A DNA stretch of 5,047 bases from Oscillospiraceae bacterium (GCA_017627975.1 JAGAFT010000028.1:1-5047); one strand, 5' to 3'. Shown: positions 1 through 5,047, counted from the stretch's first letter. Notes: generated by a model from the sequence alone, not told the origin. Translations and numbers: made by a program.

Positions 1-1077
1 GAACTCAGCCACATCTCGAAGACCTACGTCGCACCGGACAAAAAGGTCATCGCACTGGAAGATGTGAACATCCGGGTCGAGGCAGGTCAGGTCTACGGGA
101 TTGTCGGATATTCCGGCGCTGGCAAGTCCACGCTGGTACGATGCATCAATTTTCTGGAACGGCCGGATGCCGGGAGCATCCGCATCGACGGCTTCGGGAC
201 CATTGAGGTCCGGGGCGGAAACGCCTTCTACACACCGGAGCGCGGCGGCCAGTCGGTCCGCCTTACCGAGAAGCATCTGAAAGCGCTGCGGCGCGATCTG
301 GGGATGATTTTCCAGCACTTCAACCTGCTGGACCGGGACACGGTGTTCGACAACATCGCCTATCCCCTCAAGTACACCGGGCGCTCCAAAGAAGAAATCC
401 GGTCGCGTGTGCTGGAGCTGCTGGAGCTGGTGGATCTGAGCGACAAGGTAAACGCCTATCCCTCCGAACTCTCGGGCGGACAGAAGCAGCGCGTCGCCAT
501 CGCAAGAGCCCTGGCGAACAATCCGAAGATCCTGCTCTCCGACGAGGCCACTTCGGCGCTGGATCCGGACGCGACGGAGTCGATCCTGAAACTGCTGAAG
601 GATCTGAACCGGAAGCTGAACCTCACGATCGTTCTGATCACCCATGAGATGGCCGTGGTGAAGTCCATCTGCGACCGGGTCGCGGTCATGGAGAACGGCC
701 ATGTGGTGGAAGAGGGCGACGTGTACGAGGTCTTCTCCAATCCGCAGCAGGCGATCACGAAGAAGTTTGTGAACACCTCTTCGGGCATGGGCCAGATCAA
801 CCGCCTGATCCGCGAGAACTCCTCGGTGCTCAATTCCGACGCGACGCTGGTACAGTGTACCTTCTCGAAGGACAGCGTCGGAGAGGCGCTGGTATCGGAT
901 GTGTCACGCCGCTTCGGCGTGAATGTGAACATTATCCTCGGCAACGTCGAACTCCTGCGGGGCAACCCCCTGGGAGGCCTGGTGGTCCTGATCGACGGGG
1001 AAGAGGAAAAACGCAGGGCCGTGATCGAGTATCTGCGGGCCCATGATGTGAGAGTGGAGGTGATCGAGCGTGGCTGA
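1..1077 (+). CDS. metN: Methionine ABC transporter ATP-binding protein MetN (5' end cut by window)
   Basis: This is the cytoplasmic ATPase of the MetNIQ importer, which powers uptake of methionine and related compounds through MetI. The reading frame is open from base 1. Alignment from memory to E. coli MetN suggests only 2-4 codons are missing, so the real start lies just upstream. In the 358 visible residues I see Walker A (GYSGAGKST, 36-44), the Q-loop glutamine in MIFQHFNLL (Q105), the signature LSGGQKQRVAIARAL (from 157), Walker B with the catalytic glutamate (LLSDEATSALDP, D181-E182) and the switch histidine in LITHEM (H215). Residues from about 282 to the end form the ACT-like NIL domain (LLRGNPLGGLVV), which in E. 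coli MetN binds methionine and mediates trans-inhibition. An insertion of about 18 residues lies between the DG turn (63-64) and the Q-loop. The gene ends inside the metI start, so the two are translationally coupled. Identification is secure. The substrate is inferred from the family. Confidence 0.96.
   Translation, partial: ELSHISKTYVAPDKKVIALEDVNIRVEAGQVYGIVGYSGAGKSTLVRCINFLERPDAGSIRIDGFGTIEVRGGNAFYTPERGGQSVRLTEKHLKALRRDLGMIFQHFNLLDRDTVFDNIAYPLKYTGRSKEEIRSRVLELLELVDLSDKVNAYPSELSGGQKQRVAIARALANNPKILLSDEATSALDPDATESILKLLKDLNRKLNLTIVLITHEMAVVKSICDRVAVMENGHVVEEGDVYEVFSNPQQAITKKFVNTSSGMGQINRLIRENSSVLNSDATLVQCTFSKDSVGEALVSDVSRRFGVNVNIILGNVELLRGNPLGGLVVLIDGEEEKRRAVIEYLRAHDVRVEVIERG
1056..1060 (+). 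promoter_or_regulatory. Ribosome binding site for metI
   Basis: GGAGG lies inside the end of metN, 9 bases before the GTG at 1070. It supports the GTG as the true metI start and an 8-base overlap with metN (stop at 1075-1077), a typical arrangement for coupled translation of ATPase and permease. Confidence 0.8.
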
Positions 1078-1777
1078 ATGGCTGGCGAGTATCATGCCGA
1101 ATGTAATGGCATATACGGACAAATTCGCGGACAGCTGTCTGGCAACGGCACAGATGTTCCTGATCGCGGGGGGACTGACCTTCGTGTTCGGCGCGGTTTT
1201 CGGTATCCTGCTGACGGTGACAAGACCCGGCGGCATCGCGGAGAACAGGGGCGTCTACCGCATCGTGGATCTCGTCACGAACATCTTCCGCTCGATCCCC
1301 TTTGTGATTCTGCTGATCTTCCTGATCCCGCTGACCCGCCTCATTGTGGGAACGGCCATCGGTGTCAAGGGCGCCATCGTTCCGCTGGTGTTCGGTGCGG
1401 TGCCCTTCTTCACCCGGCAGGTTGAGGTGGCGCTGGCGGGCGTGGACCCCGGCAAGGTCGAGGCGGCCACGGCCATGGGCAGCAGCAAGCTCGGCATCAT
1501 CTTCCGCGTGTACCTGCACGAGGCGGTTCCCGACCTGATCCGCGTGGTGACGGTCACGGCGATCAGCCTGATCGGCCTCACCACCATGGCGGGCGCGGTC
1601 GGCGCCGGCGGCATCGGAAGCTTCGCCATCAACTACGGACAGAACCTGCATCACCAGGACATCGTGAATGTCTGCGTAGTGGTCCTGCTGGTGTTCGTGT
1701 CTCTGCTCCAGACCATCGGCAACACCCTGGCGCGGCGCACCACCAACCGTGCGCTGTTCCATAAGAATATCAAATAA
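1070..1777 (+). CDS. metI: Methionine ABC transporter permease MetI
   Basis: This is the integral membrane subunit of the importer. It forms the channel as a homodimer and docks on MetN. The 235-residue product starts at GTG 1070, chosen because of the GGAGG 9 bases upstream and the overlap with metN. E. coli MetI has 217 residues, and the extra length is mainly at the N-terminus. Visible family motifs are NIFRSIPFVILL with PLTRLIVGTAIG (71-98), the EAA coupling loop beginning EAATAMGSSKLG and ending EAVPDLI (131-157), and GAVGAGGIG (175-183). Hydrophobic stretches near 29-50, 73-93, 98-115, 158-178 and 199-217 fit five membrane helices. Nothing looks damaged. It is followed after 25 bases by the binding-protein gene, with no terminator between, so the three genes form one transcript. 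Confidence 0.96.
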   Translation: MAEWLASIMPNVMAYTDKFADSCLATAQMFLIAGGLTFVFGAVFGILLTVTRPGGIAENRGVYRIVDLVTNIFRSIPFVILLIFLIPLTRLIVGTAIGVKGAIVPLVFGAVPFFTRQVEVALAGVDPGKVEAATAMGSSKLGIIFRVYLHEAVPDLIRVVTVTAISLIGLTTMAGAVGAGGIGSFAINYGQNLHHQDIVNVCVVVLLVFVSLLQTIGNTLARRTTNRALFHKNIK

Positions 1778-1789
1778 TCAAAACAATAT

Positions 1790-1794
1790 GGAGG
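1790..1794 (+). promoter_or_regulatory. Ribosome binding site for metQ
   Basis: GGAGG sits 8 bases before ATG 1803 in the A-rich gap after metI. It fixes the binding-protein start at 1803 rather than at the in-frame GTG at 1749. The upstream start would add 18 residues of non-signal sequence inside metI. Confidence 0.9.
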
Positions 1795-1802
1795 AAAACA
1801 AA

Positions 1803-2723
1803 ATGAAACGTACACTTATCACTCTGATTTCTGTTCTGCTTCTGGCCGCGCTGGTCGCCGGCACCGTCTCTGCATCCGCCGCGTCCCCGGTCCTGATCGG
1901 CATTCCCGACGACGCCACCAACGGCGGCCGCGCCATCAAGCTCCTTGAGAGTGTCGGCCTTATCACCGTCGATCCCGAAGCGGGCTGGGTTCCCGAACTG
2001 AAGGATATCACCGGGTATCTCTACAACATCGAGATCGTCCCAACCCAGGCCAACACCCTGCCGGCCACGCTGGACGACTTCGGCGGCGCTACCATCAACG
2101 GCACCTATGCCATCCCCACCGGCCTTGTCCCGTCCCGTGACGGCCTTGCCATCGAGAGCCAGGCAGACGCCACCGGCGACTCCGGAAACCCGTTCGTGAA
2201 CGTTGTTGTCGCCCGTACCGAGGACAAGGACAACGAGCTCTACAAGACCATCCAGGAAGCCTTCCAGTCCGACCTCGTGGGCCAGTACCTGATCGCGAAG
2301 TACAGCGAAGCCTTCATTCCCGCCTTTGAGTACAAAGACACCGAGTACACCAACGAAGAGCTCCTGGACCTCATCGACAGCTACAAGACTGACAAGAAGG
2401 GCAAGACCGTCGTGAAGATCGGCGTCTGCGGCGCCTCCAACGAGCACTGGAACGCCACCCAGTACGTCCTCGACCAGAATGATGCGAACATCTATCTCGA
2501 TCTGGTGGTCTTCGACGCCTACAACCTCCCGAACGAGGCCCTCAACAGCGGCGAAATCGACCTCAACTCCTTCCAGCACAAGGCTTACCTTGCCAACGAA
2601 GTCAACTCCCAGGGCTATGAGATTGAGACCATTTTCGACACCCTGATGGCCCCCCTGACCCTGTATTCCAAGCAGTTTGACTCTGTCGACGCGCTGAAGG
2701 CCGCCGCCGGCGAAGCCGCATAA
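1803..2723 (+). CDS. metQ: Circularly permuted MetQ/NlpA-family substrate-binding protein
   Basis: This is the extracytoplasmic binding protein that should deliver substrate to MetI. It has 306 residues. Residues 1-26 are a signal peptide (KR, a hydrophobic core, then VSASA-A), with a type I cleavage site and no lipobox cysteine. The rest matches the whole of MetQ, but in swapped order. Residues 29-175 (IGIPDDATNGGRA ... LPATLDD ... ATINGTYA ... NPFVNVVV ... FIPAF) correspond to E. coli MetQ from about 131 to the C-terminus. Residues 204-303 (KIGVCGAS ... FDAYNLPNEAL ... NSFQHKAYL ... LYSKQFDSVDALK) correspond to E. coli about 31-130. A charged linker (176-203) joins the old C- and N-termini. 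Pocket positions known in MetQ are kept by motif: R43, N99, N133, Y240, F257, H259 and Y262. Signal peptide, start site, single frame and downstream hairpin are all intact, so it looks like a functional gene, not a wreck. Family assignment is secure. Binding of methionine itself is inferred. Confidence 0.93.
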   Translation: MKRTLITLISVLLLAALVAGTVSASAASPVLIGIPDDATNGGRAIKLLESVGLITVDPEAGWVPELKDITGYLYNIEIVPTQANTLPATLDDFGGATINGTYAIPTGLVPSRDGLAIESQADATGDSGNPFVNVVVARTEDKDNELYKTIQEAFQSDLVGQYLIAKYSEAFIPAFEYKDTEYTNEELLDLIDSYKTDKKGKTVVKIGVCGASNEHWNATQYVLDQNDANIYLDLVVFDAYNLPNEALNSGEIDLNSFQHKAYLANEVNSQGYEIETIFDTLMAPLTLYSKQFDSVDALKAAAGEAA

Positions 2724-2752
2724 TCAGGCCCGATTCTGAACGAGAAAACCGC

Positions 2753-2778
2753 ACAGGCGCCCGCAAGGGCGCCTGTTT
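2753..2778 (+). terminator. Hairpin with short T-run after metQ, probably a partial terminator
   Basis: A perfect 10-bp stem (left arm 2753-2762, right arm 2767-2776) encloses a GCAA loop of the GNRA type, and the stem end runs into only three T's before TTTCAG breaks up. An A-rich stretch (GAGAAAA) precedes it. The stem is very stable but the T-run is weak, so I expect partial termination, or 3'-end protection of the metNIQ message, with some read-through into the amidohydrolase gene 42 bases further on. Confidence 0.7.
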
Positions 2779-2819
2779 CAGATAAGAGGACAACAATCGT
2801 ACAGGAGAGAACAGAAACC

Positions 2820-4022
2820 ATGAACGAACTGGAACAGAAGCTTTACCGCCAGGTGCAGGAAGACCACGACTATGTCGTCGGGCTGCGGCGCTGGTTTCAT
2901 CAGCATCCGGAACTGGCAAAAGAAGAGAACATGACCGCCGAACGCATCGAACAGGAACTGGACCTGATCGGCGTGCCGCACCGGCGCGTCGCGGTGACGG
3001 GCGTCTATGCCGAGATCGAAGGCACGAAGCCGTGTGAGGGGGAAAAGCGCTGCATCGTCCTGCGCGCCGACATCGACGGTCTCCCGGTAACAGAGGCAAA
3101 CGGCGTCCCGTATGAGAGCCTCTGCCCCGGAAAGATGCATGCCTGCGGACACGACGCCCACAACGCCTCCCTGATCGGCGCGGCACGGATCCTCAACCGG
3201 AACCGGGACCTGTTTTCCGGAAAGGTGATCTTTACCTGGCAGCCCGGGGAAGAGGTCGGCTACGGCGCCCGACCGATCATCGACGGGGGCAGCATCGATG
3301 AAGCGGACCGTTCTTTCGGTGTGCACATGGCGTCCAACGTGCCGGTGGGCTCGCTGGTTCTGATGCCGGGGCCGAACAACGCCAGCGTGGACTGGTTCCG
3401 GATCCGGGTCCACGGTCTGGGGGCACACGTGTCCGTCCCGCAGCGCGGTGTGGACGCCGCGTACATCGCAGGCCAGATCGTCGTCTCGGCGCAGGCGCTG
3501 GTGACCCGCCGGACCAGCCCAATGGACAACGTGCTCATCGGAATCGGGAAGATCACGGCTGGGACGGCCTATAACGTCGTTGCCGAAGAAGCCGAGATGG
3601 AGGGGACGATCCGTGTCTTCTCCCCCGAGATTCGCCGGGATACCAAAGCCCGCCTCGAATTCCTGGCAAAGCAGACGGCCGAGATGTTCGGCGGCACGGC
3701 GGAGCTGGACTGGAACGACAACACCTCCGCCCTGATCAACGATGCGGAAGCCACGGCGGAAGCCCAACAGACGGCGTTCTCCCTTCTCGGGGCAGATCAC
3801 GTGATTACACAGCGGCAGCCGGATCTTGGCGGTGACGATTTCGCCGAATACATCCTCCGGGTGCCCGGCTGCTATGCCTACATCGGCTCCGGAAATCCCG
3901 CGAACCCCAACACCCAGGCGGCGCATCACAACGCGCATTTTGATATCGACGAAGACGCGCTGACGGTCGCCGCGGCAATGTATACCTGCTATACGGTGGA
4001 GTATCTGAACAGACTGGTCTGA
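2820..4022 (+). CDS. M20D-family metal-dependent amidohydrolase (N-acyl-amino-acid hydrolase type)
   Basis: This is a cytoplasmic di-metal hydrolase of the M20D group (hippuricase, IAA-amino-acid hydrolase, N-acetyldiaminopimelate deacetylase, YxeP-like enzymes), which splits the amide between an acyl group and an amino acid. The 400 residues are the usual length. The start is ATG 2820, with AGGAGAG (2803-2809) upstream at slightly long spacing. Motifs in order: RRWFHQHPELAKEE (23-36), LRADIDGLPV (81-90), KMHACGHDAH (105-114; C109 and H111 as likely metal ligands), QPGEEVG (E144 as probable general base, E145 as ligand), GVHM (H169), the dimerisation/lid domain with GLGAHVSVPQRGVDA (H203), GGDDF (347-351) and the C-terminal HHNAHFDIDEDAL (H379/H380 region as ligand). 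There is no signal peptide. It follows metNIQ with no evident promoter of its own, so the natural guess is deacylation of an imported N-acyl methionine or related compound. The exact substrate cannot be read from sequence. Confidence 0.92.
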   Translation: MNELEQKLYRQVQEDHDYVVGLRRWFHQHPELAKEENMTAERIEQELDLIGVPHRRVAVTGVYAEIEGTKPCEGEKRCIVLRADIDGLPVTEANGVPYESLCPGKMHACGHDAHNASLIGAARILNRNRDLFSGKVIFTWQPGEEVGYGARPIIDGGSIDEADRSFGVHMASNVPVGSLVLMPGPNNASVDWFRIRVHGLGAHVSVPQRGVDAAYIAGQIVVSAQALVTRRTSPMDNVLIGIGKITAGTAYNVVAEEAEMEGTIRVFSPEIRRDTKARLEFLAKQTAEMFGGTAELDWNDNTSALINDAEATAEAQQTAFSLLGADHVITQRQPDLGGDDFAEYILRVPGCYAYIGSGNPANPNTQAAHHNAHFDIDEDALTVAAAMYTCYTVEYLNRLV

Positions 4023-4061
4023 ACAGACAGCCAATCTCAACATATTCGAAAACAGCACTGA

Positions 4062-4092
4062 GAGGTACCGGGCAGCCGGTGCCTCTTTTTTT
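4062..4092 (+). terminator. Strong intrinsic terminator after the amidohydrolase gene
   Basis: A 10-bp stem (left arm 4062-4071, right arm 4076-4085, one G-T wobble) with a GCAG loop is followed directly by seven T's (4086-4092). It lies 39 bases after the amidohydrolase stop and cleanly ends the metNIQ-hydrolase unit before the next promoter. Confidence 0.93.
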
Positions 4093-4113
4093 ACGCCTGC
4101 ATACAGGCATTGC

Positions 4114-4142
4114 TTGCACAGCGGGCGGAATCCTGTTATACT
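4114..4142 (+). promoter_or_regulatory. Housekeeping (sigma-A type) promoter with extended -10 for the Nim-like gene
   Basis: TTGCAC (4114-4119) and TATACT (4137-4142) are separated by exactly 17 bases, and TG at 4134-4135 makes an extended -10. Transcription should start near 4149, giving a leader of about 23 bases. An imperfectly placed 5-bp inverted repeat (GCCTG at 4095-4099, CAGGC at 4104-4108) lies just upstream of the -35 and could be an operator, but it may be chance. Confidence 0.82.
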
Positions 4143-4155
4143 CCGAAGCAGTACG

Positions 4156-4163
4156 AAAGGAGG
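4156..4163 (+). promoter_or_regulatory. Ribosome binding site for the Nim-like gene
   Basis: AAAGGAGG, close to a perfect anti-16S match, lies 8 bases before ATG 4172. It sets the start there. The longer in-frame reading from 4079 would overlap the preceding terminator and this gene's own promoter. Confidence 0.9.
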
Positions 4164-4171
4164 AATCGCTT

Positions 4172-4651
4172 ATGTTCAGAAGCATGGCTAGAATCAAGGA
4201 ACAGATCCCGGAGGAGGAATGCGTGGAAATCCTGAAGACCCAGCTGCGCGGCGTGCTCTCGGTCCTCGGGGATGACGACTATCCCTACGGCATCCCGATC
4301 AATCACTACTACTGCGAAGAGGACGGAAAGATCTATTTCCACGGCGGTACGAAAGGACACAGGATCGACGCGATGCGGAAGCACAGCAAGGCCTCCTTCT
4401 GCGTGCTGGATGAGGGACGGCCCGAAAAGGAGGGGGATTGGCCCCTGCGCTTTCGGAGTGTGGTCGTCTTCGGCCGCCTGGAAGAAGTGGTGGACCACGA
4501 CCGGGCCATTGAGCTCACCCGGGCGCTCTGCCACAAGTTCACCCTGGATGAGAACTACATTGAGCAGGAGATCGAGCATGCCGGATGGCGGACCATGGTG
4601 GTCTGCCTGACGCCGGAGCATATGACCGGAAAAACCGTGCTGGAATCCTGA
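4172..4651 (+). CDS. Nim-like pyridoxamine 5'-phosphate oxidase family flavoprotein
   Basis: A small split-barrel protein of 159 residues, expected to bind FMN as a homodimer in the cytoplasm. It resembles the Nim group, some members of which are linked to 5-nitroimidazole resistance; most clostridial relatives have no proven role. Visible family features are an N-terminal MFRSMAR with EECVEIL (1-22), GVLSVLGDDDYPYGIPINHYY (27-47), GKIYFHGGTKGHRIDAM (52-68, with H57 near the position of the histidine discussed in NimA), SFCVLDE (75-81), FRSVVVFGR (94-102) and the C-terminal EHMTGK (149-154). Length and motif order fit a complete member. It has its own promoter and follows a strong terminator, so it is probably a single-gene transcript unrelated to the transporter operon. 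A drug-resistance role should not be assumed. A general flavin-dependent reductase is equally possible. Confidence 0.9.
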   Translation: MFRSMARIKEQIPEEECVEILKTQLRGVLSVLGDDDYPYGIPINHYYCEEDGKIYFHGGTKGHRIDAMRKHSKASFCVLDEGRPEKEGDWPLRFRSVVVFGRLEEVVDHDRAIELTRALCHKFTLDENYIEQEIEHAGWRTMVVCLTPEHMTGKTVLES

Positions 4652-4708
4652 GCCGTCTCCCCGGAGCGGAAGACCGAATCTGCCGCCTTTCTGCGTGAAA
4701 ATTGGGCA

Positions 4709-4737
4709 TTGCCAAGAAGCAGACCGTATAGTATAAT
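4709..4737 (+). promoter_or_regulatory. Strong sigma-A type promoter for the oxoamine synthase gene
   Basis: TTGCCA (4709-4714), a 17-base spacer and a consensus TATAAT (4732-4737) form a near-ideal promoter. The predicted start near 4744 leaves a leader of about 154 bases before ATG 4898. That leader carries T-runs at 4758-4764 and 4785-4790 and a perfect hairpin at 4804-4832. Confidence 0.85.
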
Positions 4738-4803
4738 GCCAATGACAAATGCTTCAATTTTTTTAATTAACCTCACAGACACAGTTTTTTGCCCGGACCG
4801 GTG

Positions 4804-4832
4804 TAATCACCCCGCCTCCGGCGGGGTGATTA
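4804..4832 (+). promoter_or_regulatory. Perfect 13-bp inverted repeat in the 5' leader
   Basis: The left arm TAATCACCCCGCC (4804-4816) and its exact complement (4820-4832) enclose a 3-base TCC loop. It lies about 60 bases into the predicted transcript and 65 bases before the next ATG. No T-run follows it on either strand, so it is not a standard terminator. It could be an mRNA-stabilising or attenuating structure, or the binding site of a dimeric regulator. The role is unknown; only the structure is certain. Confidence 0.75.
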
Positions 4833-4885
4833 AGGTCGAATCGCTGCGTTTATGAGAATCAACCAAAATGACGCGCCCGGCGCAG

Positions 4886-4891
4886 AAGGAG
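4886..4891 (+). promoter_or_regulatory. Ribosome binding site for the oxoamine synthase gene
   Basis: AAGGAG lies 6 bases before ATG 4898 and decides the start of the gene that runs off the right edge. Confidence 0.85.
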
Positions 4892-4897
4892 AACACA

Positions 4898-5047
4898 ATG
4901 GATCTGTTCGCAAAATGCTACGAAACTTCCATGGCGGATGAAATCAGGGAAAAGGGAATCTACCCGTATTTCCACGCGCTGGAATCCCGCCAGGACACCG
5001 AGGTCATGATGGAGGGCAAGCGCCGCATCATGCTGGGGTCCAACAAC
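4898..5047 (+). CDS. PLP-dependent alpha-oxoamine synthase, N-terminal fragment (SPT/KBL-like)
   Basis: Only the first 50 codons are in the window. The frame is open to the edge, so the gene is cut by the window and not truncated in nature. The product begins MDLFAKCYETSMADEIREKG and carries YPYFHALESRQDTEV (22-36), then MEGKRRIMLGSNN (38-50). This is the characteristic lead-in to the GSNNYLGL segment of alpha-oxoamine synthases, which condense an amino acid with an acyl-CoA (serine palmitoyltransferase, glycine C-acetyltransferase/KBL, 8-amino-7-oxononanoate synthase). The YPYF...QDTEV wording is closest, from memory, to the serine palmitoyltransferase-like branch. The PLP lysine and substrate-specific residues lie outside the window, so the branch is not settled. 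Confidence 0.78.
   Translation, partial: MDLFAKCYETSMADEIREKGIYPYFHALESRQDTEVMMEGKRRIMLGSNN

Noticed and set aside
1..63. Methionine riboswitch or T-box controlling the operon
   Set aside because: The sequence is already inside metN at base 1, so any leader lies outside the window and cannot be judged.
932..1762. 276-residue open frame on the minus strand opposite metI
   Set aside because: The composition is rich in H, R, D and Q with no domain, and it mirrors the codons of the clear metI gene.
1749..1802. Upstream in-frame GTG start for the binding protein
   Set aside because: It lies inside metI and would put 18 polar residues before the signal peptide. The GGAGG at 1790-1794 points to ATG 1803.
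1803..2723. Reading the binding protein as a tandem MetQ duplication, a frameshifted pair of half genes, or a misassembly
   Set aside because: Each half occurs once and the frame is continuous. The signal peptide, linker and stop are all clean, and a hairpin follows. Misassembly would need several accidental in-frame joins, though read mapping is still the final check.
2778..4058. 426-residue open frame on the minus strand opposite the amidohydrolase
   Set aside because: The + strand gene has a full set of M20D motifs. The antisense product is recognisable as no family and is the usual GC-rich shadow.
4079..4171. Longer N-terminus for the Nim-like protein
   Set aside because: This stretch contains the tail of the terminator, the -35/-10 promoter and the RBS, so it is not coding.
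4653..4669. Terminator right after the Nim-like gene
   Set aside because: The potential stem is short, bulged and has no T-run after it.
4804..4832. Calling the 13-bp palindrome an intrinsic terminator
   Set aside because: AAGGTCG follows on the + strand and CACCGG on the minus strand. Neither gives the required T-run.

Overview
The window is about 5 kb of fairly GC-rich DNA with every recognisable gene on the + strand. Strong Shine-Dalgarno sites (GGAGG, AAGGAG), hairpin-plus-T-run termination, sigma-A-type promoters with 17-bp spacers, a Nim-family flavoprotein and an SPT-like oxoamine synthase together suggest an anaerobic, relatively GC-rich member of the Clostridia or a related Bacillota line, perhaps from a gut or rumen. 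This is inferred from style and gene content. No marker gene is present to prove it.

Positions 1-2723 hold a methionine-type ABC importer operon: metN (ATPase with a C-terminal NIL sensor domain, lacking only its first few codons), metI (permease, overlapping metN by 8 bases) and a metQ-family substrate-binding protein. The binding protein is the most remarkable object here. Its two halves are in reversed order. After a signal peptide comes the part that normally forms the C-terminal half of MetQ, then a charged linker of about 28 residues, then the part that normally forms the N-terminal half. Both halves look complete, join in one open frame, and keep the family's ligand-pocket motifs. This is a natural circular permutation of the MetQ/NlpA fold. 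It also lacks the lipobox cysteine that normally anchors MetQ.

A GC-rich hairpin with a short T-run follows metQ. Then, with no convincing new promoter, comes a complete M20D-family metal-dependent amidohydrolase (2820-4022), closed by a strong intrinsic terminator (4062-4092). The order suggests import of a methionine-like or N-acylated sulfur compound followed by cytoplasmic deacylation, with a partial terminator lowering hydrolase expression relative to the transporter.

Two separate units follow. One is a 159-residue Nim/PPOX-like FMN protein with its own extended -10 promoter. The other is a strong promoter that reads through a leader of about 154 bases, containing a perfect 13-bp inverted repeat, into the first 50 codons of a PLP-dependent alpha-oxoamine synthase (serine palmitoyltransferase/KBL-like) that runs off the window.
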